Source of the DNA: Isoetes taiwanensis
Taxonomy: Eukaryota; Streptophyta; Lycopodiopsida; Isoetales; Isoetaceae
DNA length: 64,000 bases
Direction: 5' to 3'
Assembly (NCBI GenBank): GCA_021234155.1
Contig: JAJEKV010000099.1
Location: forward strand, 3,691,453-3,755,452
Shown: piece by piece, positions 55,979 to 64,000 of the stretch
Layout of the letters: the number at the start of each line of letters is the position of its first letter
Position numbering within the stretch: position 1 is the stretch's first letter
Made by a program: the position numbers and the translations under genes
Notes under the pieces: generated by a model
The model's database searches: none
What the model was told of the DNA's origin: nothing
Seen by the model: only the letters and a program-made list of their open reading frames with translations

Positions 55979-56002
55979 GTTCCACTACAACATGCTTTCA
56001 CC
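55979..56002 (-). repeat. Element K right terminal inverted repeat
   Basis: Perfect inverted match to 45655-45678, followed by CAGAGG. Confidence 0.9.
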
Positions 56003-56132
56003 CAGAGGGATGCGTGAAAATATTTTTACCCTGGTTATTGTGATTCCATCGCAAAAAATTCCATCCCGCTAATCACGTACCCTTCGACGGGATCCGTTCC
56101 GAGGCCCCTGTTATCCGTATTCCGACAAAGTC

Positions 56133-57074
56133 GTGTACCTTCTGATTGATCCCAGCCATCCATCTAAAGGGTGCATCTTGACCGTCCATTTTATACCTTT
56201 CGGCGGAATCACCTCCGCAAAATACCGCGGGACGGAATCACCGCACTTTTATTCCATGCCGCAGAATCACCAACTGGAATATCTCACTAAAAATTCAAAA
56301 TTTCTTGTGGGAGGTTTTTCGGCTATGGCGGCTTGCTCCTTTGGGGTTTCCTTCTTTGTTTTGTTTTGTTTTTTTTGCTTCTACGGTCGTGAAAGATCTA
56401 CGTGTTTTTCAATCTTGGTTAAATGCTTGCAGATCCGGGCCGGGAAGGAAATAGGTCTGCCCATGCTTGCGCATCCTGGTCCGACCAAGAAGTGCTCCCT
56501 GTGGAGGCATTTGAGGCTCCGGAGAGGCCATATCTTGATGCCGCGGTCCCAAGAAGCGAGTAAAGGGTGGATCCGCGAGGGCAAAGGGCGAGGGCGGATA
56601 TGGCGTCGTTGTGGGAGATCCGAGGCTGGATTCATGGCCGGGACTTGGGCGTAGTTCCCGGCCAGAGGCGAGCCCGCGAAAAATTCTTGAACGTGGGCGA
56701 AAGTGGCCGGGCCTCCAAATGGAGCGGTTCGCAGCCTAAGATTGGGGCTTTCAGCATTAGGGTGGATAAATTAGAACACGAAGGATGTGTAACAAGCTGA
56801 GGCGAAGATTTAATGGCCGGAAGCTGCTTAGGACCTAACCAGGGAAACATAGGGGGCATCAATTGATTCTTCCCTTTGCTGGCGCCCAGACTGCTCTCAT
56901 ATCCATGGCCACATTGACTATGGCATCGGAATAAGGACGCTTAGATCCGGTGATGCTTGGCTTAGCCAGATTTCTGGGTTCTGCAAAAGAGCCTGCTGTT
57001 GCTCCACTACCTTCGAAATCTGAGAATGCCATGCCGCCTTTTGAGCTTCCGCGCCTCCGCCAGTCTCCAGGCAC
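56133..57074. other. GC-rich interior of TIR element, possible captured host sequence
   Basis: The interior from about 56320 to 57075 is more GC-rich than its surroundings and has overlapping open frames on both strands (56133-56654 plus, 56859-57074 minus) without recognised domains. This resembles Pack-MULE cargo, but I cannot identify a source gene. Confidence 0.35.
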
Positions 57075-57099
57075 TCCACCCCGTGGACTAGATCACAGA

Positions 57100-57880
57100 T
57101 TCTTTTTTGCCCTCTTCATCCTGTTTTAGCTCGGGCCTCTCCACCACCACCTCTCAGGCATGGTTTCTACGCCCTAACAAATCTCTCGTTTCTTTTTTTT
57201 TTTTGCTACCCACCTCTCGACAAGCCCCAATTCGGGTATTTCTTCTAACATATCTTTCAACCATAGAATTTACTTTCTTTCCTAGCCTTGTTCTCGAATT
57301 TATCAACCATCCTTGTGCCCCAAGACATCCTGGAGCATTTGCAACTGGATTATATGGAAATTATGTTTTAAGTTGGAGTATCAACTGCAATTTTGTGCAC
57401 AGTTTTTGAGTTGGGGATCCTAGCTGTTTGCCTGTTTACTTGCTAGAAACAGCCAAAGCTAGCTGTATTACATTGAAATTCATTTTGTAGGTTCTGTTGG
57501 AAGACCTGAAGTATAATCTGTTTGCTGTGTCTGTGGGTTGTTGAAATATTAAGCAGCCCTAAAGTTGTCCCAATTTCTCTAACCACTGAAGCCGGTGAGC
57601 AACAAACTCTATAAGCCTTTTATTGCTCCTACATAATTTAAGCTAGCACGAATCGTTACGGTTTTCCACAGAAAAATGTGAAGAATCCATGCAAGATTTA
57701 GTTCGGCCATGGCATTGCCAATATTGGCAAGGGGTTCAAATCCCCATCCATAAAAATTCTGGGCAGTGCATAGAATAACAATGGACAGGCACACAAAAAA
57801 TGGAGTAGCACAAGTTTATATTTTCTTCCAATTCAATCCACCCTGCTTGCTTTTGCAAGCAAATGTAGCAAGCAAATATA
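57100..57880. other. AT-rich interior of TIR element, nothing assigned
   Basis: Short open frames only. A T run at 57193-57203. Confidence 0.4.
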
Positions 57881-57929
57881 AGTTATACTTTGAGAATCAC
57901 CCATCCGCGAAAATTGAAAATGGCAAACA

Positions 57930-58500
57930 TTGGGCTTCTCCGTGTGATTCCGCTCGGGAGGAATCCCATCCGGGTGATTCCATTGGACGTAATCGGAATA
58001 TGGTGATTCCGCCCCAGAAGTGGAAGGGGGTGATTCCACCTAAATCGCATGGTTGTGATTCCATCCGGCGGAATAGCAATGTTGTGATTCCGTCTTGCGG
58101 ATACGTGAAGTGGTGATTCCATCTCACGTAATCGACGTTAGCGGATTCCGCCCGCGGCGAATAGCAAGGTTGTGATTCGCCCGCGGAATAACACGCGATT
58201 GTGATTCCGCCTTCGCGGAATAAATAATCTGCCAGTGATTCCGCCCGGCGGAATAACACGATTGTGATTCCGCCTCGCGAATAAATAATACTTGCCAGTG
58301 ATTCCATCGGTGGAATACATGAGCGGTGATTCCATCTCAAGAATCGTATTGGTGATTCCATCCGCGTAAATAGCAAAGTTGTGATTCCGCCCGGAAGGTA
58401 TAAATGACTAGAAAGCCACCCCGCCTGCACGGATAATCCGGGCCTGCACGGATAACGGGTCTCCGACTTGGTGATTCCGCGGGATGGAATTTTTTTGCGA
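57930..58500. repeat. Subterminal GTGATTCC...GGAATA palindromic array
   Basis: About 15 units of 30-45 bp follow the pattern GTGATTCCGCC, GGCGGAATA, then CAATGTT or similar. GATTCC and GGAATC are complementary, so each unit can form a small hairpin. The left end of the element has a shorter, inverted version at 56030-56290. Confidence 0.85.
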
Positions 58501-58535
58501 TGGAATCACAATAACCGGGGTAAAAATATTTTGTT

Positions 58536-59255
58536 CCCAGAGGGATAACAGAAAACTTGTTTGGCACAACAGAATCCTGTACAAGGGAATCTGATCCCTG
58601 GGATGGCAAACCACCTTGATCTGATGATGACAGAACTAGAGGAGAGGGCTCCACTAGTTGAGAGCCATGTGGCAAGCATAGTGCATACGCCACGGAGGCT
58701 CCAAAAGGCTGGTAAAGAAAAGGAACACGTTGATGACAGTAACTTGGATCAACATAGCGAAGCATCTGAGTGCGAAGCTGCCCCTGCAGAGATGGTTTCC
58801 GAGATCCAGTCCCTAGATGTGACCAAAGCTCAGCCATCTAAAGGTGGCAGACAGGATAAGGGAAAAGGCCCAATCACTGAAAATATTGCCTCACAAGGCT
58901 TGCCAACAGCAGACAGCTCTGATACTCATAACACAGAAGAGATTTGCATTGAGGTCGATCTGGGGCAGCACAAGGCAACCACTAAAAAGAAAAAGAAGAA
59001 AGGCAAGAAGGGAGGCACCAAGGGGGATGGGAAAGCTCAGCAAGACCCATCCACCAGCCCCAAGAGTATTTGAAATGAAATGGAATTGGCAAGGATCTGA
59101 ACCACTGGATTCTTGTGCAGAACATGAGTAAGCTTGGGAGTTCTTACCTATCTACACACATTATGAAGATAATAAGTTGGAATCTCAGGGGAATCAAAGG
59201 GGCTTTGAAACGTTCTAGAGTTATTACAGCGGAAAAAATCTGGAGGAAGATGGGA
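58536..59255 (+). pseudogene. LINE-1 ORF1 3' part and ORF2 start, truncated
   Basis: The frame 58561-59073 encodes a hydrophilic tail ending with TTKKKKKKGKKGGTKGDGKA, as expected for the end of ORF1. At 59163 a new ATG opens MKIISWNLRGIKGALKRSRV, the start of a LINE AP endonuclease (WNxRG with the metal-binding Asn), which stops after 31 codons at the junction with LINE-2. Confidence 0.75.
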
Positions 59256-59436
59256 TGAGCGCCTAAAATCTTGGCACTTTTGTCCTTTACCTCCTTTTTC
59301 AGTTTGAAATACTTTCTTGGCAAAAATTGCTGAAACTTGATCGATCCAGCCTTATTGACACCCGAATTTCTCTGAATTGTGAGCTAGCCCTGTAGAGGCT
59401 AGCATTTCATCAGATTTAGAATGCAAAGATCTTCAA

Positions 59437-59754
59437 ATGGATACTAAAATCTTTGCAATTCTAAAGCAAGAGGACAGACTATTTTGTGGTTTTCTTGTTG
59501 GACAACCTTCTGATCTGTGGAATTCTCTGATCTACAGAGGAGTCTTTCCTGATAACTCATTTCAATTTGAGTACTCGTTTGTTCCAGGGTGTGAAGAATT
59601 CAAGATCCAGATTATTGATTCTTGGCTTGAAGAATTCCTGGGATCCAAGAATATTGAAGCTACTGCTACAATTAGAGCCTACAGCGAACAATTTGACTCC
59701 AAAATATTCATCAAATTATATTCTGAGGTGGAATCAGGAGCTTTCTCTTCTTAA
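59437..59754 (+). CDS. LINE-2 upstream small ORF (ORF0-like)
   Basis: The 105-codon frame reads FCGFLVGQPSDLWNSLIYRG, VFPDNSFQFEY, IIDSWLEEFLGS and KIFIKLYSE. Matching blocks occur in the two small ORFs of LINE-1, including order and spacing of FPD..F, WLEEF.G and KI.IK.Y. It lies upstream of ORF1, 191 bases before its ATG. No known domain is recognised. Confidence 0.6.
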   Translation: MDTKIFAILKQEDRLFCGFLVGQPSDLWNSLIYRGVFPDNSFQFEYSFVPGCEEFKIQIIDSWLEEFLGSKNIEATATIRAYSEQFDSKIFIKLYSEVESGAFSS

Positions 59755-59945
59755 TGATGTTTTCTTCGATAATTCTGGCATTGAGGAGCAATCTTGGTCT
59801 TCTCTCTCATAGATAGGATCCTGCCTTTTCCTCATCCTGTTCCTTTCCCTTTCTCCAATTCCGATCTTGCATATCCATTGCTGCTTCCCTTTTGCTGCGT
59901 TTTCTTTAATTTCTGGCCTTTGTTGTTTTCACCTGCTCTTTTCAT

Positions 59946-61352
59946 ATGGAAAATAAAAAATACCTTAGCCCTAAATCATTATCCTTTTTGCATTCTTTTT
60001 TTACTCTTTCGTCTGCGGATCAAGCCGTGCTCCTACAACAGTTAAGCTTTTTTCATAAGCATCCAGATCAATTCATCCTATTTGGAAATTTCGCTAATCT
60101 TACAGATTCATATCAGGATATGGATCCAAAAACCTACAAAACTCCAGTGTGGGATAATTTCACCAAAGATCCCGACATGTGGGGGCGCCTTCCTGCTCTG
60201 GACCCTGTCACTCAAGTTCCCCTGCCATATGGTGTCCCAAGACCTAATGCTGAGCTTCAACCTGATGAGAACTATGATGCAGCATTGAAGGAACTCCGAC
60301 CTATTGAAGGGAGCAAGCAGAAGCTTTACCATGGTATTTCTCTAAATTTGCCCTCAGTTCATTCTAAAATGTCCTCCCTTGTAGACTCTGCTGTTATCAT
60401 AAAAGTCTCAAGAGCAGGCATTCAACTGGATAAATTATGGTCTTTTTGCCTTAATCTTCAGAGGGGAATCATTATAAAAGCCTTGTACTGGTTAAATTAT
60501 CCCTACATAATGGTTGAATGTGGGAGTCAAAGAACTGCAAATTTTCTTCTTAAGCTGGGAATACAAACCTTTGAGGCCTATCAATTATCTTTTCTTAAAT
60601 GGGACCCAAGACTCAGCTATGATGGTATGGAAAATTTATGTGTGGCCTCTACAACATTACAGGGATTAAATCCCATCTACTGGAGTGAAGAATGTTTAAA
60701 GCTCCTTTTTAATTCCATTGGGAATTACATCTGTACTGAGTACTCCCCTTCAAGATCCCCTAGAGCTTTTATTCAAATGGACCTTTCCAAAGCCATCCCC
60801 ACCTCAATTCCCTTTTGTGATGCCTTTGGCCAAAATTCCTATCTGTCATTGAGATGGTCCGGACTGCCTCCTCTTTGCCAGAGTTGCTCGAAAAGACACT
60901 ATTGGTTTGCAGAATGTGCCCAGAGAGCAGACAATTCTACTAGATCTGAACCTGATGATCAAACTACTTGCCTTGATTTAAAAATTGACAATACAAACAA
61001 AGTAAATGGCAAGTTTCCATCAGGAAACTCAAATACCTCAAGCTTGACTACAAATGACTGCCATCAGCACTTCCAATGGAATCGAGTCAATGGAAGTAAA
61101 AAAAGGATCAAGAATAATCAGATCAAAAGGTTGGATATGACTCCTCTTTCTCCCAACAAAGATAAGAGCTTCCAATATTCCAATCATAGATCTGATAAAA
61201 ATAACTATTCTGGAGTTAAGGTTCTACAGAAATATGACAAGTTCAAAGACAAAGGGAAAACTCCAATTTTGCATAATAGTGTGCAAACAGAGAAGCTTCA
61301 TGACCTATTAGACCAAGTGGTTGCAGACTCTCAAGATCTTCAAAAAATGTAG
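59946..61352 (+). CDS. LINE-2 ORF1 (DUF4283-like RNA-binding protein)
   Basis: The 468-codon ORF starts at ATG 59946. The middle has IIIKALYWLNYPYIMVECGS and FEAYQLSFLKWDPRLSYDGM, then LNPIYWSEECLKLLFNSIGN and RAFIQMDLSKAIPTS, the DUF4283 layout of plant L1 ORF1 proteins. CQSCSKRHYWFAEC (about 60875-60916) is a zinc-knuckle-like cluster with spacing C-x2-C-x3-H-x5-C rather than the usual CCHC. The Lys-rich C-terminus ends at a TAG (61350-61352). The next frame is in phase, see the following entry. The protein is expected to bind LINE RNA. Confidence 0.85.
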   Translation: MENKKYLSPKSLSFLHSFFTLSSADQAVLLQQLSFFHKHPDQFILFGNFANLTDSYQDMDPKTYKTPVWDNFTKDPDMWGRLPALDPVTQVPLPYGVPRPNAELQPDENYDAALKELRPIEGSKQKLYHGISLNLPSVHSKMSSLVDSAVIIKVSRAGIQLDKLWSFCLNLQRGIIIKALYWLNYPYIMVECGSQRTANFLLKLGIQTFEAYQLSFLKWDPRLSYDGMENLCVASTTLQGLNPIYWSEECLKLLFNSIGNYICTEYSPSRSPRAFIQMDLSKAIPTSIPFCDAFGQNSYLSLRWSGLPPLCQSCSKRHYWFAECAQRADNSTRSEPDDQTTCLDLKIDNTNKVNGKFPSGNSNTSSLTTNDCHQHFQWNRVNGSKKRIKNNQIKRLDMTPLSPNKDKSFQYSNHRSDKNNYSGVKVLQKYDKFKDKGKTPILHNSVQTEKLHDLLDQVVADSQDLQKM

Positions 61353-61361
61353 ACTCAGGTC

Positions 61362-62492
61362 ATGTCAGATCAATTTGGACCTGCAAAAGTTAAGAATGTT
61401 CCATTAATTATTAAAAGCCATGCCTCTCAACAGCCAGCTATTCTCAAAGGATTGAGCCTATGTGACAAGATTTTGGCAGAAAGCTATAGGGTTGATAAAG
61501 TTCAAAAGAAATTTGAGCCATCACAAATGGCTCAATTAAAAAAGTCGACACTATACAGCAGATCAACTCAGTTGAATTCATATGTGGACAAATCCATCCA
61601 AAATAACACAGCTTTCAAAACTTCGGGTACTCCAGCTTTTACAGTAAAACATATATCTGCAGATCTTCTTCAAGCAAATCAAGACAGAGCTATTCATGAA
61701 CCAATATCATTTGGTGCAGACAAAGTGAATCAAGATCAGCAGGTGGACTTACAAGACAACCTACTTGGCAAAATTGATTGTTCCAATCAATTTCAGGTAC
61801 TTGCTAATTTAAGTGTTGAACAAGAGTCTGACTTATTACTGAGCAACAATGCAGATATTGACCATGTTACTATCCCTTCTTCTGAAACTATTGCTCTCCC
61901 CTCTTGTCACACTCCATCCATCCCTTTAATTGACCTTCAAAATATACCCTCCTACTCATCAAACCACTCTTCACCTATATCCAAGGAAATTGCAGAGCAG
62001 CTTGCCACTTTGCAGGATGGATTAGCTCAGGATTTAAACAGTATAAACAGTATGTCATCTGAGGAACAGGCAGATAAAGATACTGGTATAGACACTCGAG
62101 ATCTTTTGGCAGTAAGCTTGGAATTAGAAGGGGACAACATGGACTGCTCGAAGTCCCACATCACAAACTCTCAACCTGACTGCAACAATGCAGATCCACC
62201 TACCAGGCAAGTACCTCTCTTTTATAATTGCAATGAACTAGTGTCTGAAGATGATACACTAAATATGTTTGAATTTGTGCCTGGGGGGTTCTCTGACACT
62301 GAATGTGATAGTGACAAAGAAAACTGGGGAAATGAGAATTTTCTATCTAATAATATCTCCTCTGCAAAGATATCTAAGAATAATTCAAAAGCTAAGAAAA
62401 AGAAAAAATCCCCCAAACCTGATATTTCTGCCTATCTGCATAAGACTCCTGCTGGAAATACAAGAAGTAAGAAGAATAGGAGAAATAGATAA
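61362..62492 (+). CDS. LINE-2 ORF1 downstream extension, in frame after TAG
   Basis: This 376-codon open frame is in the same phase as ORF1 and separated from it by one TAG and two codons before its own ATG. It is hydrophilic, without known domains, and ends with KKKKKSPKPDISAYLHKTPA and RSKKNRRNR. It is either a separate ORF or the rest of ORF1 behind a premature or readthrough stop. Confidence 0.6.
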   Translation: MSDQFGPAKVKNVPLIIKSHASQQPAILKGLSLCDKILAESYRVDKVQKKFEPSQMAQLKKSTLYSRSTQLNSYVDKSIQNNTAFKTSGTPAFTVKHISADLLQANQDRAIHEPISFGADKVNQDQQVDLQDNLLGKIDCSNQFQVLANLSVEQESDLLLSNNADIDHVTIPSSETIALPSCHTPSIPLIDLQNIPSYSSNHSSPISKEIAEQLATLQDGLAQDLNSINSMSSEEQADKDTGIDTRDLLAVSLELEGDNMDCSKSHITNSQPDCNNADPPTRQVPLFYNCNELVSEDDTLNMFEFVPGGFSDTECDSDKENWGNENFLSNNISSAKISKNNSKAKKKKKSPKPDISAYLHKTPAGNTRSKKNRRNR

Positions 62493-62527
62493 CTCCATTG
62501 CCATTCTCCTTTCCATTTTTATTCTCC

Positions 62528-64000
62528 ATGAAGATCATGACTTGGAATGTGAGGGGTATGAAAGGCCCCATCAAAAGAAGGAGAATAATTTCTCAGCTGA
62601 GACTGTACAAGGCAGACCTCATTTTATTGCAGGAAACTAAGCTTCCCAAGTTTGAAAGCTCTTGTCTTGCAGATTGGATCCAACCAGGTGCTTCTTCCAC
62701 TTGGATTGAGTCCACTGGTACTTGTGGTGGTCTCATCATGATCTGGAAAGCTTTGCCTCATGTCTCCTTTTTTAATAGCCCTAGTAAGTGTTGGCAGGCA
62801 GTTGTCTTTTCCATCAATAATTCCAATTTTGGAGTTATCAATATCTATGCTCCTACCTATCCAAAGGATAGAGAAAATATTTGGCTTGATATCTTATCTT
62901 GGATGTCTTCCCAGCCTAGAGTTGACTGGATAGTCTCTGGTGACTTCAACAATACCCCAAACTGGGATATGAAGTTAGGAAACAGAATCAACATGTCTAC
63001 AAATGAAAGAATCAATTGGGACTCCTTCATCTCTGAGCTAAATTTGATCCATGTCCCCTCCTCCACTGCAATATATACCTGGTCAAATAAGCAAAAAAAC
63101 TCGAAAAGGGTATTTTGTGCTTTAGATAGATTCTATGTTTCCACTTCCTCTTGGGACAATTGCTATGTAGTGAGTGATGAGTCTATTTCCATCTCTGATC
63201 ATCAACCACAGTTTCTGCATACCAAACATCTTCTGCATCTTCCAAGAGAAGGTAATATTCCTTTTAAGCTAAATTGCTCCCTTCTTTATAATGAGCAGTT
63301 CTGCAGTGACTTCAGGAATTTCTATACATCCCTTCAGGATAATCATGCATCTACTAGTGCTTCAATTGATCACCTTTCTATGAAGTCCTTTTACTCAAAG
63401 ATCAAGAAGGTCAAGTCCTGGATTAAAAATTGGTCTCAGAAACTCCATAAACAAAAGACTAGGCTCAAAGAAAATTACTTCGAGCAAATGAGGGATATTA
63501 GAGGCCAACTTCAACACCATCCCCATGATCTAAATCTTCAGATTGGAGAGGAAGTGTTAGAAAAGAAAATTAAATCTATTGAAGAGTTGGAAGCTAGAAG
63601 CTTTGCTATCAAATGCAAGATGAAGTTCAACAAAGAAATGGACCTTGGTAGCTCCAGGTTTTTTTACAAATCTGCCAAAAATAGATTGTTGAAAAATTCC
63701 ATACTTAAAGTTCACACTGATACTGGTGCATGTCTAGACTCTCCTAAAGATATCAAAGATTTTTTTCAAGAGAAATATGCCTCCCTGTTCAATGGCAGAG
63801 ATACTAGTTCCACTACCTCTTCCTCAAAGAAAGATGATTTCATTTCCTTGATCAACCAGATCATTCCCAACTCATGTAATCTTATGAATGATTCTATTGC
63901 TGCCACTCCAACTGAGCAGGAAATATTCAAGGTTCTCTTGAGTTTTAGTAAGGGTAAATCCCCTGGACCAGACGGCCTGCCACCTGAGTTTTACATTTGC
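62528..64000 (+). CDS. LINE-2 ORF2: AP endonuclease and reverse transcriptase (partial)
   Basis: From ATG 62528 the frame is open for 491 codons to the window edge. Residues 1-230 form the endonuclease: TWNVRG (Asn7), LQETK (Glu36), INIYAPTYP (Tyr107), SGDFNN (Asp139, Asn141), LDRF (Asp200) and SDHQP (Asp224, His225), all catalytic positions present. A coiled connector follows, with the RT entry KGKSPGPDGLPPEFY at about 475-489. The catalytic YADD block is beyond the window. The protein nicks target DNA and copies LINE RNA there. The intact state over 1.47 kb suggests recent or current activity. Confidence 0.9.
   Translation, partial: MKIMTWNVRGMKGPIKRRRIISQLRLYKADLILLQETKLPKFESSCLADWIQPGASSTWIESTGTCGGLIMIWKALPHVSFFNSPSKCWQAVVFSINNSNFGVINIYAPTYPKDRENIWLDILSWMSSQPRVDWIVSGDFNNTPNWDMKLGNRINMSTNERINWDSFISELNLIHVPSSTAIYTWSNKQKNSKRVFCALDRFYVSTSSWDNCYVVSDESISISDHQPQFLHTKHLLHLPREGNIPFKLNCSLLYNEQFCSDFRNFYTSLQDNHASTSASIDHLSMKSFYSKIKKVKSWIKNWSQKLHKQKTRLKENYFEQMRDIRGQLQHHPHDLNLQIGEEVLEKKIKSIEELEARSFAIKCKMKFNKEMDLGSSRFFYKSAKNRLLKNSILKVHTDTGACLDSPKDIKDFFQEKYASLFNGRDTSSTTSSSKKDDFISLINQIIPNSCNLMNDSIAATPTEQEIFKVLLSFSKGKSPGPDGLPPEFYIC

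Larger units (their letters stand above)
45655..56002. mobile_element. Element K: 10.3-kb TIR transposon with FCP1-like and ULP1-like genes
   Basis: Perfect 24-bp terminal inverted repeats (GGTGAAAGCATG...GTGGAAC at 45655-45678 and its complement at 55979-56002) are flanked by CAGAGG on both sides (45649-45654 and 56003-56008). The element lies inside LINE-1 ORF1. It carries two plus-strand genes and one minus-strand gene, and its introns and spacers are filled with GTGGTG/CACCAC-based repeats. I cannot place it in a named superfamily. Confidence 0.8.
56012..58535. mobile_element. 2.5-kb TIR element with 11-bp target duplication (MULE-like size class)
   Basis: CCCAGAGGGAT flanks both ends (56001-56011 and 58536-58546). 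The ends are inverted repeats of at least 60 bp (AAAATATTTTTACC, GGTTATTGTGATTCCATCGC, AAATTCCATCCCGC inward). A 9-11 bp duplication with long TIRs fits Mutator-like elements. No transposase was found. The left target copy includes the last two bases of element K, so this insertion is younger than element K. Confidence 0.8.
41179..59255 (+). mobile_element. Plant L1 LINE (LINE-1), split by three insertions
   Basis: Pieces of one LINE in the same orientation lie at 41179-42295, 44805-45654 and 58536-59255. The first two join in frame when the LTR element at 42296-44804 is removed. The third carries the rest of ORF1 and the first codons of ORF2. Intervening DNA belongs to element K and a small TIR element, each with its own target duplication. 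LINE-1 is itself interrupted at 59255 by LINE-2. Confidence 0.75.
59256..64000 (+). mobile_element. Plant L1 LINE (LINE-2), near-intact, runs off window
   Basis: A 5' leader, a small ORF, ORF1, an in-frame downstream ORF and ORF2 follow in the same orientation. ORF2 is open to the last base. CAG/CTG-type lesions seen elsewhere are absent. It is inserted into the ORF2 start of LINE-1. The 3' end lies outside the window. Confidence 0.85.

Noticed and set aside
45655-56002. CACTA (EnSpm) assignment of element K from CCACTAC near the ends
   Set aside because: CACTA motifs should lie at the outermost bases pointing inward with a 3-bp duplication. Here the outer bases are GGTGAAAGC and the flanks are CAGAGG.
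57833-58430. Several minus-strand open frames containing repeated NHNRVIPP- and ESP-type segments
   Set aside because: They come from the GATTCC/GGAATC array of the TIR element; the periodic peptides have no other support.
1-64000. tRNA or rRNA genes
   Set aside because: Only tRNA primer complements (12 bp) and one B-box in a SINE-like unit were seen; no full cloverleaf or rRNA segment was recognised by eye.

Overview
This window looks like nuclear DNA of a land plant with a large, repeat-dominated genome. Plant-type gene fragments (AP2/ERF, germin-like, LEA-like), short GT-AG introns of 65-77 bp, initiator-tRNA-Met primer sites and plant L1 LINEs support this. A fern or other seed-free plant is my best guess, but I cannot fix the species. 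Almost all of the 64 kb is transposable elements, many nested in one another. I see no clearly intact single-copy host gene.

Layout. 1-8.56 kb: a large DNA transposon (element M) with a minus-strand DUF7869-type transposase-like gene, a divergent plus-strand gene ending in a beta-class DNA amino-methyltransferase domain, and many copies of a 14-bp palindrome (CTATGCGCGCATAG) in introns and spacers. 8.64-15.5 kb: one copy of repeat family A, then mostly non-coding DNA holding a broken AP2/ERF domain and two Helitron-like hairpins. 15.5-34.5 kb: a tandem array of ~590-bp family-A units. One unit is interrupted by a decayed LINE (16.0-21.0 kb). Another is interrupted by an 11.3-kb minus-strand Ty3/Gypsy chromovirus-like LTR retrotransposon (21.9-33.2 kb) that carries a histone H3-like gene with a long tail between its primer site and pol remnants. 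34.5-41.2 kb: a direct duplication, a truncated germin-like gene and unassigned DNA.

41.2-59.26 kb: one old plant L1 LINE (LINE-1) cut apart by three insertions. They are a very young 2.5-kb non-autonomous LTR element with two long ORFs (TSD AGAAG), a 10.3-kb element with perfect 24-bp TIRs (element K; FCP1-like and ULP1-like genes plus a minus-strand gene), and a 2.5-kb TIR element with an 11-bp TSD that landed on the junction between element K and LINE-1. 59.26-64 kb: a younger L1 LINE (LINE-2) whose ORFs are open to the window edge.

A cross-cutting observation: where two copies of a repeat can be compared, the differences and many frame breaks sit at CAG/CTG trinucleotides and often turn them into CG, CGG, CGAG or ACG. 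That looks like long-read basecalling error at CHG-methylated sites rather than biological mutation, so many pseudogene calls here may be partly artefactual. LINE-2 and the young LTR element appear free of it.
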